A stretch of 64,000 nucleotides of DNA from Pararhodobacter oceanensis (GCF_003076755.1 NZ_QDKM01000003.1:372001-436000), one strand, 5' to 3'. Shown: positions 8,814-17,536, numbered from the stretch's first letter. The notes: generated by a model not told the origin, from the sequence alone. Program-made: numbers and translations.

Positions 8814-9953
8814 GTGGTCAGGTTGAAACCCCCAGTGCAGAAAGCTGATTTGCGGCGCAGGCGGGCGGCGCGGATCGAGCGTGCCGTGCTGGCGGTGATT
8901 GCGGCGCTGTCGCTCGGTTGGTCCGGGTGGTGGCTCTGGCAGGTCGCGCAATTGCCCGCCGCGACGCTATTGGTCGAGCGCGTAGGGTCAAACCTGCAGG
9001 CCGCCTATGAGCGCGATTTGCAGCGGGTGGCGACATCCGAGGCGGTGGCCGAGCGCTTGGCGGCACGACTGGACGAGGCGCCGCGCGATTGGGTGGTGAT
9101 CGGCGCATTGATGGAATTGGCCGAGGTGCAGGGGCTGGAGTTGCCGCCCGAGTTGCTGGCGCGGCATCAGACACTTTACGCGCAGGACAATGGCTGGATC
9201 GCCTCGGGTCTGGGCTGTGCCGCCTGCGCCTGGGATCTGCGCGATTGCGATCTCTCTCTCGGGCTGGCTTGCGGGGTGGCGGTCAATGTCACCGTTTTGG
9301 GGGATCTGGTGGCACTGACCCGCGAGGGCGGCAATTATCTGGCCGGTCTGGAGGTCGATCAGGTCGATCTGGGCATTGCCTTTGTCGGCATTGCAGCAAC
9401 CGGCCTGGTGGTGGTCACCGGCGGCACGTCTTTGGTGGTGAAGGGCGGCGCGGCACTCTTGCGGGTGGCGCATCGGACCGGACGGGTGGCGCCCGAGGTG
9501 ATGGCGGTGTTTCGCCGCGCCTTCACCTTCGGCATTGATTGGGCGCGAATGCCTGCGGTGCGCGGCAGTGATGATCTGCTGCGCTTGGCGCGGCCCGAGG
9601 TGCTGCGGCCTGCGGTCCGTGTGGCGCAGGATCTGGGCCGGATGGAGGGGGTATTGGGCGCGCGGCAGACCCTGCATCTGATGCGCGCCGCTGATACGCC
9701 GACCGAGATTGCCCGGTTGAGCCGCGCCGCCGACGGGCTGGGGCCGCGCACCTTGGGCGCCTTCGAGATGCTGGGCAAATCGCGGTTCTTCCGGCTGGGG
9801 CTGCGGATGGCAGATGAGGTGATCGCGGTGATTGCCGGGCTCTTTGCCGCGCTGACCTCATTGGCTGCGCTGCTTGGGCCGCTGCTGGCGCGGCTGTTGC
9901 GCCCCGCGCTGCGTTTGGGCCTCCGCGGGGCGCTGCGTCTGGTGCTGCGTTAG
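8814..9953 (+). CDS. Conserved membrane protein of unknown function
   Basis: The 379-residue product is not assigned to a characterised family. It has an N-terminal basic stretch, a membrane helix at about 23-43, a soluble helical part, a cluster of four Cys (135, 138, 145, 153) in NGWIASGLGCAACAWDLRDC and following residues, hydrophobic segments at about 188-202 and 335-360, and a Leu/Arg-rich C-terminus. The cysteine pattern could bind a metal or form disulfides; this is inference. The start is GTG 8814. The 3' end overlaps the convergent L,D-transpeptidase gene by 4 bases. The coding call is supported by codon structure and length. Confidence 0.7.
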   Translation: MVRLKPPVQKADLRRRRAARIERAVLAVIAALSLGWSGWWLWQVAQLPAATLLVERVGSNLQAAYERDLQRVATSEAVAERLAARLDEAPRDWVVIGALMELAEVQGLELPPELLARHQTLYAQDNGWIASGLGCAACAWDLRDCDLSLGLACGVAVNVTVLGDLVALTREGGNYLAGLEVDQVDLGIAFVGIAATGLVVVTGGTSLVVKGGAALLRVAHRTGRVAPEVMAVFRRAFTFGIDWARMPAVRGSDDLLRLARPEVLRPAVRVAQDLGRMEGVLGARQTLHLMRAADTPTEIARLSRAADGLGPRTLGAFEMLGKSRFFRLGLRMADEVIAVIAGLFAALTSLAALLGPLLARLLRPALRLGLRGALRLVLR

Positions 9954-10519
9954 ATCAGCAGCACCGGCGTGCCGACCATCACCTGTTCAAAGAGTTCTTC
10001 GACGTGATGGTTGTGCAACCCGATGCAGCCGCTGGAGGCGCGGCGGCCGATTTTCTCGATATTATCGGTGCCATGAACGCGGTAGTATTGCCAGGTCAGG
10101 TTCAGCGCCCGCGTGCCCATCGGATTGAGTGGACCGGCCTCGATACGGGCGGGGAGATCGGGGTTCTCGGCGCGCATCGAGGGGGTCGGGATCCAGACCG
10201 GATTGCGGCGCTTGAGGGTGATCTCGGTATAGCCGCGGCGGGTGTAGTCTTCGCTGATCGGCACGGTGCTGGGATAGAGGCGGTAGCTGCCATCAGCGCC
10301 CCAGAAATGTAGCACCCGCGAGTCCATGTCGCAGAGGATTGCACCGCGTGCGAGCGTGTCGAAATAGGGGCGCCAGTCCTGCGCGCGAAAGCCCATCACA
10401 TTGTGGCGGGTGACCTGCGGGAGGTCTTCAGCCTTGGCGCGCAGCGAGAGCGCGGGCATCGCCAGGGCGGCGGCTCCGGCGGTCAATACGGCGCGGCGGC
10501 TAATGAGTGACTGGGTCAT
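9950..10519 (-). CDS. L,D-transpeptidase family (YkuD domain) exported protein
   Basis: The 189-residue product begins with a twin-arginine-like signal, SRRAVLTAGAAALAMPAL, ending near residue 30. The C-terminal YkuD domain carries H149 in VHGTDN and the nucleophile Cys165 in ASSGCIGLHNHHVEEL. Enzymes of this fold make 3-3 peptidoglycan crosslinks or attach proteins to the wall using the active-site Cys. In most members an Arg follows the Cys at +2; here it is Gly167, a variant that defines or weakens the active site. It is convergent with the preceding membrane protein gene and divergent from the COG0523 GTPase gene. Confidence 0.88.
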   Translation of the reverse strand: MTQSLISRRAVLTAGAAALAMPALSLRAKAEDLPQVTRHNVMGFRAQDWRPYFDTLARGAILCDMDSRVLHFWGADGSYRLYPSTVPISEDYTRRGYTEITLKRRNPVWIPTPSMRAENPDLPARIEAGPLNPMGTRALNLTWQYYRVHGTDNIEKIGRRASSGCIGLHNHHVEELFEQVMVGTPVLLI

Positions 10520-10716
10520 TGTTCCTGTCCTTTTTTCAGCTCGATGGGCCAGAGCTACGCAGGTGCCACAGAAAGCGCCAGCGCGGCGCGGTCACATTGC
10601 CGCCAGACCCGCAAATCCTCGAGCAGACCGGACGCTTGGCGCGGCGTGGCGCGGGTGCTAGGCAGCGGAGACCCTGCCCCGCGCGGGTGCAATGGGCGAA
10701 ACGCTGTGAGGTGCCG

Positions 10717-11775
10717 ATGTCTGCGCAACCGATTCCTGTCACCCTGCTCACCGGCTTTCTGGGCTCGGGCAAAACCACACTGCTGAATGCGCTGCTGCGC
10801 GATCCGCAGATGGACCGGGTGGCCGTGGTGATCAATGAGTTCGGCGAGATCGGGCTGGACCATGACCTGATCGAGAGCGCCACCGAGGCGATGGTGCTGA
10901 TGCGCTCGGGCTGTCTGTGTTGCGAGCTGCGCGGCGATCTGGCGCAGACGCTGGCCGGATTGCGCGACCGGCGCGAGATTGGCGAGGTCGATTTTGACCG
11001 TGTGGTGATCGAGACCACCGGTATCGCCGACCCCGGCCCGATTGTGCAGACCTTGGTGATGGACGGCGAGTTGTCCAATGATTTCATGCTCGACGGGGTG
11101 CTGGCGACGGCGGATGCGGCGACCGGCATGGCGACGCTGGACCGGCATTTCGAGGCGGTGCAGCAGATCGCGATGGCCGACCGGATCATCCTAACCAAGA
11201 CCGATCTGGTGTCGCCAGAAGAGCGCGCGGCATTCGAGGCGCGGCTTGCGGCGCTCAATCCAGGGGCGCCGCAGGGCGTTGCGGTGCAGGGGGCGATTGA
11301 GCCGCGGCGTTTGTTTGGCGTGGCACCGCGGCAGAGCAGCACGCAGGCGCAGGCGCTCTCATGGGTGGCGGCGCCCGCCGCATTGCCCCGGCTGAGCGGA
11401 TTGTCCGAGCGCAAAGCTTCCCCCCTGCCCCTTGCCGATACCGGCGCGCATGACGGGCGGATCACCTCGCAGGCGATCGAGATTGCCGCGCCGGTCTCGC
11501 CGATTGTCTTTGATCTTTGGCTGGATGCGCTGATGAGCGCGGCGACGGGGATTTTGCGGCTCAAGGGCGTGGTGCATGTCGACGGGATGGCGCATCCCTT
11601 CGCGCTCCACGGGGTGCAGCATATTTTCCACCCGCCGGTGCCGCTGCCGCATTGGCCCGCGGATGACAGGATCAGCCGGATCGTGGTGATCGGGCGCGAT
11701 CTGCCCGAGGGCTATCTGGCCGAGAGCCTTGCGCTTTTGCAGTCACAGCCGGAAGTCACCGAGCACCGCCTATAG
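10717..11775 (+). CDS. CobW/COG0523 family GTPase (putative metal chaperone)
   Basis: The 352-residue product has Walker A GFLGSGKTT at residues 13-21, the metal-binding CxCC motif GCLCC at 65-69, and a TKTD guanine-specificity motif in ILTKTDLV, followed by a CobW C-terminal domain with HGVQHIFHPP. Members of COG0523 hand metals, often zinc or cobalt, to target proteins using GTP hydrolysis; the metal here cannot be told. The start ATG 10717 has GAGG upstream; the 210-base upstream open frame does not look coding. No Zur-like palindrome was recognised upstream. Confidence 0.9.
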   Translation: MSAQPIPVTLLTGFLGSGKTTLLNALLRDPQMDRVAVVINEFGEIGLDHDLIESATEAMVLMRSGCLCCELRGDLAQTLAGLRDRREIGEVDFDRVVIETTGIADPGPIVQTLVMDGELSNDFMLDGVLATADAATGMATLDRHFEAVQQIAMADRIILTKTDLVSPEERAAFEARLAALNPGAPQGVAVQGAIEPRRLFGVAPRQSSTQAQALSWVAAPAALPRLSGLSERKASPLPLADTGAHDGRITSQAIEIAAPVSPIVFDLWLDALMSAATGILRLKGVVHVDGMAHPFALHGVQHIFHPPVPLPHWPADDRISRIVVIGRDLPEGYLAESLALLQSQPEVTEHRL

Positions 11776-11798
11776 GCGCCCTGTGGCAGGCTGCGGGG

Positions 11799-12662
11799 TT
11801 ATTCCGCCGCCAAATCGAACACCCCGGCGCCGGTATCGAGCGCGGCAAGCTCGGCGATGACGCCGCGCATCAGGCCCTGGAAGGCGGCGAAATCTGCCGA
11901 GGGCGCGATCTTGGCTTCATCCATATAAAGCGCGCGGTCGATCTCGATCTGCACCACATTCATGCCGGTCGAGGGCTGGCCGTAGCGCTGGGTGATATAG
12001 GCGCCGGCGAAGGGCGCATTGCGCGCCACGGTGAGGCCGGTCTTGCGCCAGATCGCCTCAACCTGATCGACGATTGCGGGGGCACAGGCGGCGCCCCAGC
12101 GGTCGCCGATGATGATCTGCGGGCGCCGCGCACCACGGGCGACATGGCCGGTCAGCGCCTCATGCGGCATCGAGTGGAAATCACAGAGCAGGACCTGCCC
12201 GAATCGCCGGTGCTGGCGCTCCAACAGGCCGGTCAGCGCAGTGTGATAGGGATGCCAATAGGCGGTGATTCGCGCCTGCGCCTCGCTGAGGGGAATTTTG
12301 CCGCGGTAGATCGCGCGCCCATTCGACACCACCCGCGCCACCACCCCCAGCCCCGAGGCCACCCGCGGGTTCAAACCGGCGCGCGGTGCGCCAAGGATCA
12401 GCGCGGGGTCCAGCTCATCAGCGTCGCGGTTGAAATCGACATAGGCGCGCGGCACCTGCGTGGTTAACAAGGGCGCCCCGAATTCGGGGGCCGAGGCCAG
12501 CAATTGATCAACAAATGCATCCTCGGACGAGCGCAAAATCAGTTCCGGCAGCTGCGCCTCGGCCAGAAATGCCGCCGGATAGACCCGCCCCGAATGCGGC
12601 GAGGCAAAGACCACAGGCGAGGTGGCGCGCAGGGGTTCTGCGATCTGGGCGGCTATCGGCAT
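11799..12662 (-). CDS. N-formylglutamate amidohydrolase family protein
   Basis: The 287-residue product carries FASPHSGRVYP near residue 19, RAYVDFNRDADELDP, and DFHSMPHEAL, the conserved blocks of the FGase/HutG family, including His and Asp residues that would bind metal. The family hydrolyses N-formyl-L-glutamate to glutamate and formate in the five-step histidine pathway, or acts on related N-formyl amino acids. No other hut genes are nearby, so the physiological substrate is uncertain. It is convergent with the GTPase gene with a 23-base gap. Confidence 0.88.
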   Translation of the reverse strand: MPIAAQIAEPLRATSPVVFASPHSGRVYPAAFLAEAQLPELILRSSEDAFVDQLLASAPEFGAPLLTTQVPRAYVDFNRDADELDPALILGAPRAGLNPRVASGLGVVARVVSNGRAIYRGKIPLSEAQARITAYWHPYHTALTGLLERQHRRFGQVLLCDFHSMPHEALTGHVARGARRPQIIIGDRWGAACAPAIVDQVEAIWRKTGLTVARNAPFAGAYITQRYGQPSTGMNVVQIEIDRALYMDEAKIAPSADFAAFQGLMRGVIAELAALDTGAGVFDLAAE

Positions 12663-12716
12663 GCGGTGCTCCTTTGCGCCAGAGTATATCTATGAAAATC
12701 CATGCACACAAAGCCC

Positions 12717-12745
12717 TTGAACATCATCCCGATCCCTTCTATAGA
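12717..12745 (+). promoter_or_regulatory. Sigma-70 promoter for tRNA-Val
   Basis: TTGAAC at 12717-12722 and TATAGA at 12740-12745 are separated by exactly 17 bases and lie 43 bases before the tRNA 5' end. This is the cleanest housekeeping promoter seen in the window. Confidence 0.7.
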
Positions 12746-12788
12746 CCCCTTCATTGATGAAGTCAGCCTTCGGGCAATGGCCAAGTCA

Positions 12789-12863
12789 GGGCGCGTAGCT
12801 CAGTGGTAGAGCACTTCGTTGACATCGAAGGGGTCACAAGTTCGAACCTTGTCGTGCCCACCA
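12789..12863 (+). tRNA. tRNA-Val (anticodon GAC)
   Basis: A full cloverleaf can be drawn: acceptor GGGCGCG pairs with CGTGCCC (one G-U), the D-arm GCTCAGTGGTAGAGC is canonical, the anticodon stem CTTCG/CGAAG encloses loop TTGACAT giving anticodon GAC, and the T-arm is ACAAG-TTCGAAC-CTTGT. The discriminator base A is followed by an encoded CCA. The gene is 75 nucleotides long. Confidence 0.97.
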
Positions 12864-12911
12864 TTATTGTCTAGACAGGCCCCGTCCTGTTTACGCAGAA
12901 TCGGGACCACC

Positions 12912-12937
12912 ACGCCCCTCGTCGGGGGCGTTAATGT
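12912..12937 (+). terminator. Hairpin between tRNA-Val and rpmJ
   Basis: ACGCCCC (12912-12918) and GGGGCGT (12925-12931) form a 7-bp stem with a 6-base loop, followed by TAATGTTT. It may end the tRNA transcript or attenuate into rpmJ, whose start is 42 bases further on. Confidence 0.45.
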
Positions 12938-12973
12938 TTCAAGGCGCTCGCGCGCCGCGAAGAGGAGAAGGCC

Positions 12974-13099
12974 ATGAAGGTCAGAAATTCGCTGCGCTCG
13001 CTCAAGCAGCGCCACCGGGATTGCCAAATCGTGCGCCGCAAAGGCCGCGTTTACGTGATCAACAAGACCCAGCGTAAGTTCAAGGCTCGTCAGGGCTGA
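12974..13099 (+). CDS. rpmJ: 50S ribosomal protein bL36 (zinc-ligand-free type)
   Basis: The 41-residue product starts [17 protein letters not shown] and ends [12 protein letters not shown], matching alphaproteobacterial bL36. It lacks the C-x2-C...C...H zinc ribbon of the other bL36 type, keeping a single Cys17, so it is the C-minus (YkgO-like) form that is the standard one in this group. GAGGAGAAGG precedes ATG 12974. It stands alone behind tRNA-Val and is followed by a strong terminator. It is short but unambiguous. Confidence 0.96.
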   Translation: MKVRNSLRSLKQRHRDCQIVRRKGRVYVINKTQRKFKARQG

Positions 13100-13122
13100 T
13101 CCGAACGATCGCGATACGCAGG

Positions 13123-13150
13123 GCCGCCCGGGAAACCGTGGCGGCTTTTT
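13123..13150 (+). terminator. Rho-independent terminator of rpmJ
   Basis: GCCGCC (13123-13128) and GGCGGC (13140-13145) form the stem around an 11-base loop, followed directly by TTTTT. It lies 24 bases after the rpmJ stop. Confidence 0.85.
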
Positions 13151-13302
13151 GCATGTCTTGCCAGTGGCGAGAGTGATGCGGTGGCGGCGGGTGGCGAATC
13201 AGCGCCCCGCCGCCACAGTCATTTCTGGGGTACGCTGGGGTGGCGAGTTGAGCTGCGTGTGAGCGGCTTTCCCAAAGAGCGCTATCGATTCCCCCGCTCC
13301 GA

Positions 13303-13462
13303 GCAAAGCGCAAAGGGACGCGCCCGACCCTGGGTGGGCGCTTGCACCATTTGAACGAAGTGCAGCGCCCTAAAGCATCCATGGCGTGTGGTCAGTGAAT
13401 GACATCGCCAATGCGCCCTCCCATGGGGACGGTCGGGCGCGGCCCGTGGGGCCACGGGCCTG
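13303..13462 (+). repeat. Dispersed 160-bp repeat, family 2, copy 1
   Basis: This segment starts with CAAAGCGCAAAGGGACG, runs through TGGGTGGGCGC, ATTTGAACGA, AAGCATC and GCGCCCTCCC, and ends in a GCCCGTGG/CCACGGGC hairpin. A second copy follows exactly 230 bases later and a more diverged one is at 53844. Small open frames on either strand here are products of the repeat and are not called as genes. Confidence 0.72.
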
Positions 13463-13532
13463 ACGGGTTGAATGGCTGTGAAGTGCTTCCCGATGTTGAC
13501 TTGGGACGTTCCGATTGGGATCAGGACCGAAG

Positions 13533-13692
13533 TCAAAGCGCAAAGGGACGAGCCCGACACTGGGTGGGCGCCTCTATCATTTGAACGATGTGATGCGCCT
13601 CGAAGCATCGATGTCGGCTGGGCTGTGAAGGGCATCGCCAGCGCGCCCTCCCCGGGGGAGGGTCGGGTGCGGCCCGTGGTTCCCACGGGCTT
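13533..13692 (+). repeat. Dispersed 160-bp repeat, family 2, copy 2
   Basis: This copy lies in direct orientation with copy 1 at a 230-base period, with the same opening (CAAAGCGCAAAGGGACG at 13534-13550), TGGGTGGGCGC, ATTTGAACGA, AAGCATCGATGTCGG and the terminal GCCCGTGG...CCACGGGC hairpin. Together with copy 1 it fills most of the 640-base gap between rpmJ and the caspase-like gene. Confidence 0.72.
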
Positions 13693-13739
13693 AAGCTTAG
13701 GCTTAGGGGCGCCCCCGCCGGAACGGGGGCACCCATTGC

Positions 13740-15374
13740 TTAGCGCAGCAAATCTATGACCCCCTCGGCCAGCAGCCGCGCGACGATCGCTTGGGTCAGA
13801 TAGCCGGTCACCGGCATATTCGACGCCCGTTGATAGCGCCGGATCGCGCGGCGGGTGTGGTTGTTGAAATTCCCGTCCACCGGCCCCGGCTCGAGCCCCA
13901 TTGCGGCCAGACGCTGCTCGATGATCTCGCGGGTGAACCGCGGCAATCTGAGCGCGGCCTCGGCGGCCTGAGCGGCCTCAATATTGGGATCGGGCACCTC
14001 GGGGGCGTTAAGCTGCCGGATGCGGGTGCGCGCCTGTTCGACAAAGGCGCCGTCGGGGAAGTCGCGGATATACTGACGGTAGGCCGGTATCCGGTCCGCC
14101 TGCCGCGCCTGATCCCAAGCCGCTCGGTCGCGGGCCTGTGCGGCGGCGCGGCGGTCGGCTTCGATCCGGTCAAGCCGCTGCTGCGCGACATTCGAGAAAA
14201 TCCCGTCGGGGAAATTCTCGAGATACGAGCGCAGCCCGACCTCATCCTGCCCCGAGCCGGTATCGCGCCAGAAAGCACGGTCGCGGCGCTCTTCGGCCTG
14301 CTGGCGGGCACGCGCCTCGGCTTCAAGCTCTGCCGCCCGCTGGGCGCCCTGCTGGGCCAGCGCAAAGATCTGGTCACGGTTGAGGAAGCTGGTCCGCGCA
14401 TGACCGTTATTGCCCTGCCATGAGGCGATGGCGGCGCGGGTGCCGCTGCCGAAAATCCCGTCGATGCCGCGCGGCTCATAGCCAAGGATGGTCAGATCGC
14501 GCTGGATCGCGCGGCGCTCGTTGCGCGACAGGTTCAGCGCTGCCTCGATACGCTCGGGCGTGTTTTGCAGGCTTTGTAACTCGGCGCGCGCCTGTTCGGC
14601 ATAGGTGCCATTGGGATACTCGCCGAGAAACGCCTGATAGCCCTCGATCGAATGCGTCGAGACCGCCGATTCCCATGCCTGCAGTTCGAAGTCGACCACC
14701 GGTTGATGATCGGCGGGCAGGAAGGTCAGCAGATGCGGATCAAACCCCTCGAGCTGCACCGAGCCACGGCGCCGCACCAATGTGCCGATATTCACCCCGG
14801 GGGCGGCAATCGCGCGCAAAAACTCGGTGACACCGGCGCCGGAGCCGCGCACCAGCGAGACCCCCTGCGGCACCGCGACACTGCCCGGCAGGCCACTGCT
14901 GAACCCCTGCGCATTGACCTGCGGAAAGCCGTAATCGGCAATCGCCACAATCGCCCCGCCCTGACGCTGCGCGGCCAGATCCAGCAGGCGCTGCAGCCGC
15001 ACGCCCTGACGCGCGACGCTATCGGGGTCCGCCGCCGTGGCCTCGGTGCCCATCAGCCAAGTGCCATATTTGGCGCTCACCACATGGCCCGAATAGACGA
15101 TCACCACGCGTTCATTAGCGGGATCACCAAGCGCGCCGGACAGCTGCGTCAGCGCCGCCTCCATCGCCGGTGCCGAGAGGTCGGTCGCCAGTTCGACGCG
15201 AAAGCCCATTTCCTCGAGACGCCGCACCGATTGCAGCACGCTGCCCGCGCCCTGTGCATTGCGCACCCGGTCGTAATTCTGATTGGCAATCACCAATGCG
15301 ATGCCGGTTGATGCCTGCGCCGGCAAGAGGGTCACGATCCAGAATGCCGTGGCTGTGAGAATTCGCCTAAACAT
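13740..15374 (-). CDS. Caspase-like (C14-fold) protein with two peptidoglycan-binding domains, predicted catalytically degenerate
   Basis: The 544-residue product has a signal peptide (1-21, cleaved after QAS or nearby), then a caspase-like domain with GIALVIANQNYDRVRNAQGA near residue 24 and the His region VYSGH (His97). The second catalytic site, normally a DxC-type loop, reads IVAIADYGF at 142-150 without Cys, so protease activity is doubtful. The middle holds three FPDG/YPNG-type repeats (about 240, 380, 435), and PG_binding_1-like domains lie near 285-335 and 480-540 (GIDGIFGSGTRAAI and GPVDGNFNNHTRRAI). It is probably a periplasmic wall-associated protein. GGAGGTGAC precedes the start. 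Role unknown. Confidence 0.78.
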   Translation of the reverse strand: MFRRILTATAFWIVTLLPAQASTGIALVIANQNYDRVRNAQGAGSVLQSVRRLEEMGFRVELATDLSAPAMEAALTQLSGALGDPANERVVIVYSGHVVSAKYGTWLMGTEATAADPDSVARQGVRLQRLLDLAAQRQGGAIVAIADYGFPQVNAQGFSSGLPGSVAVPQGVSLVRGSGAGVTEFLRAIAAPGVNIGTLVRRRGSVQLEGFDPHLLTFLPADHQPVVDFELQAWESAVSTHSIEGYQAFLGEYPNGTYAEQARAELQSLQNTPERIEAALNLSRNERRAIQRDLTILGYEPRGIDGIFGSGTRAAIASWQGNNGHARTSFLNRDQIFALAQQGAQRAAELEAEARARQQAEERRDRAFWRDTGSGQDEVGLRSYLENFPDGIFSNVAQQRLDRIEADRRAAAQARDRAAWDQARQADRIPAYRQYIRDFPDGAFVEQARTRIRQLNAPEVPDPNIEAAQAAEAALRLPRFTREIIEQRLAAMGLEPGPVDGNFNNHTRRAIRRYQRASNMPVTGYLTQAIVARLLAEGVIDLLR

Positions 15375-15403
15375 GTCACCTCCGTGTTTGCGGAGGTTAC
15401 AGG

Positions 15404-16603
15404 TTACTCATAACTGCGCAGATCTTCGATCACCTTCCCGTCATTCGGCAAAGATCCGGGCGGCACCAGTTCGACCTTGCCGCGCAGTTTCAGCGTATCC
15501 AGAAGCGTGCCCTCATAGAGCGCCGGATTCGATGCGCGGGTTTCGATCTGCACGGTCATCACATCCATTTCGCCATCGCGCGAGGCGACCACGCGGGCGC
15601 GGCTGACCTCATCATGGCGGCTGACAAAGGCGGCGACCTGCTCGGGGCGCACGAACATGCCCTTGATCTTGGTGGTCTGGTCGGCGCGGCCCATCCAGCC
15701 CTTGATGCGCAGGTTGCTGCGGCCACAGGGGCTGGTCCCGTCCATGATCGCCGACATATCGCCGGTGGCAAAGCGGATCAGCGGGTAATCGGGGTTGAGG
15801 CTGGTGACCACGACTTCGCCGACCTCGCCATGGGCGACGGGATCGCCGGTGCCGGGGCGCACGATCTCGACGATCACACCCTCGTCGATCACCATGCCCT
15901 CCAGTGCATCGGTCTCATAGGCGATATTGCCCAGATCGGCGGTGGCATAGCATTGCCGCGTGGTGATGCCGAGATCGGCGTAATGCTGGCGCAGGCTGGG
16001 GAAGAGCGCGCCGCCGCCGACCACCGCCTTGGTGATCGCCAGTTTGACGCCCATCTCGTCGGCTTTATCGAGGATGATCTTCAGGTAATCGGGCGTGCCC
16101 GCATAGGCGGTGCAGCCAATATCGCGCGCCGCTTGCACCTGCAGTTCGGTCTGGCCGGTGCCCGCGGGCAGCACCGCTGCGCCGACCGCGCGGGCGCCGT
16201 TTTCAAACATCATACCGGCGGGCACGAGATGATAGGAAAAGCAGTTCTGCACGATATCCGCCGCACCGATGCCCGAAGCATGCAGGAACCGGCCCATACG
16301 CCACCAATCGGGCGTCACCCCGCCCGGCTCATAGATTGGGCCGGGGGATTGGAAATAATGCGCGACATTCGAGACCGCGATGCCACCAAAGGGCGGGCGC
16401 TGTTTTTGCCAGGATGAGAGGTCGGATTTGCGCAGCACCGGCAGTTTCGGCAGATCCTCGGCGGAATGCACCTGTGCGGCGGCCTCTTGCCAGCCCTCGG
16501 GGGCGATGGTGATCGCCGAGAGCCGCTGCCGCAGCAAGGCGGATTGCTCGGCGGCGCGCTGGTCGGCGCTGCGGGTTTCCAGCTTGTCGAAAAACTTGCT
16601 CAT
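15404..16603 (-). CDS. Phenylacetate-CoA ligase (PaaK)-like acyl-CoA ligase
   Basis: The 399-residue product is an adenylate-forming enzyme of the PaaK branch: YFQSPGPIYEPGG near residue 83 replaces the usual SSGTTG-type P-loop, GGGALFPSLRQ and YATADLGNIAYE follow in the core, and RFATGDMSA and GRADQTTKIKGMFVRPEQV are typical of the C-terminal part. The family joins CoA to aryl acetates or other carboxylates with ATP. It is the last gene of the Liv-type ABC cluster, 90 bases behind livF, so it probably activates the imported substrate. The acid it uses cannot be read from sequence; the variant P-loop is notable. Confidence 0.8.
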   Translation of the reverse strand: MSKFFDKLETRSADQRAAEQSALLRQRLSAITIAPEGWQEAAAQVHSAEDLPKLPVLRKSDLSSWQKQRPPFGGIAVSNVAHYFQSPGPIYEPGGVTPDWWRMGRFLHASGIGAADIVQNCFSYHLVPAGMMFENGARAVGAAVLPAGTGQTELQVQAARDIGCTAYAGTPDYLKIILDKADEMGVKLAITKAVVGGGALFPSLRQHYADLGITTRQCYATADLGNIAYETDALEGMVIDEGVIVEIVRPGTGDPVAHGEVGEVVVTSLNPDYPLIRFATGDMSAIMDGTSPCGRSNLRIKGWMGRADQTTKIKGMFVRPEQVAAFVSRHDEVSRARVVASRDGEMDVMTVQIETRASNPALYEGTLLDTLKLRGKVELVPPGSLPNDGKVIEDLRSYE

Positions 16604-16693
16604 CTGTGCTCAGGGCTCCTTGTCCCCAATCCTTCGCCTGCGCGCATCGCTTTGCGCGGCGCTTTCACCAATCCTTGCCGACCCCTTTCGGGA

Positions 16694-17536
16694 TCAGGCC
16701 AGCCAACGCTTGCGGCGGCGGTAGCTGCGCACTTCGCGGAAACTCCGGCGGCCCTTGTCGGACATGCCCAGATAAAACTCTTTCACATCGGGATTCTCGC
16801 GCAGGTCTTTGGCCGTGCCTTCCATCACCACACGGCCATTCTCGAGAATGTAGCCGGTATGGGCGAAGCGCAGCGCGACATTGGTGTTCTGCTCGGCCAG
16901 AAGGAAGGTCACGCCCTGCTCTTCGTTGAGACGTTTGACGATGGTGAAGATTTGCTCAACGAGCTGCGGCGCCAGACCCATCGAGGGCTCATCAAGCAGG
17001 ATCATCTCGGGGCGGGCCATCATCGCGCGGCCGATCGCCACCATCTGTTGCTCACCGCCCGAGGTGTAGCCCGCCTGCGATTTGCGGCGCTCTTTGAGGC
17101 GCGGGAAATAATCATAGACCATCTCAAGGTCGGCAGCGATCGCGGCGCGGCCTTGGGTGCGGGTATAAGAGCCGGTCAGCAGGTTTTCCTCAACGGTGAG
17201 ATGCTCGAAACAATGCCGGCCCTCCATCACCTGAATCAGACCTTTCGACACTTGATCCGCCGGATTCTCGCCGGTCAGACGCTGGCCACGGTAGGAAATC
17301 GAACCTTTGGTGATATCGCCGCGCTCGGACCGCAACAGTCCCGAGATGGATTTCAGCGTGGTCGATTTGCCCGCGCCATTGCCGCCCAGAAGCGCCGTGA
17401 TCCCGCCCTTGGGCACCGACAGGCTGACGCCCTTCAGCACAAGGATCACGTGGTTGTAGATCACCTCGATATTGTTGATCTCGAGCAGCGTCTCGGGCGT
17501 TGCGGTGATCTCGGTCTCGGCGGCGGGGTCAATCAT
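16694..17536 (-). CDS. livF: Branched-chain amino acid-type ABC transporter ATP-binding protein (LivF family)
   Basis: The product has Walker A GGNGAGKSTT, signature SGGEQQM and Walker B MILLDEPSMGLAP followed by the LivF-typical EEQGVTFLLAEQN. It is about 280 residues from ATG 17536; a GTG at 17551 in frame is an alternative start but has no ribosome site. It energises import through livH and livM together with livG. The C-terminus carries an extra basic tail, RSFREVRSYRRRKRWLA. It lies between the substrate-binding protein and the PaaK-like ligase in one direction. Confidence 0.92.
   Translation of the reverse strand: MIDPAAETEITATPETLLEINNIEVIYNHVILVLKGVSLSVPKGGITALLGGNGAGKSTTLKSISGLLRSERGDITKGSISYRGQRLTGENPADQVSKGLIQVMEGRHCFEHLTVEENLLTGSYTRTQGRAAIAADLEMVYDYFPRLKERRKSQAGYTSGGEQQMVAIGRAMMARPEMILLDEPSMGLAPQLVEQIFTIVKRLNEEQGVTFLLAEQNTNVALRFAHTGYILENGRVVMEGTAKDLRENPDVKEFYLGMSDKGRRSFREVRSYRRRKRWLA

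Noticed and set aside
13282-13686. A 134-codon minus-strand frame over repeat copies 1 and 2
   Set aside because: The frame consists of repeat sequence and does not hold in copy 3; it is better explained by the repeat than by a gene.
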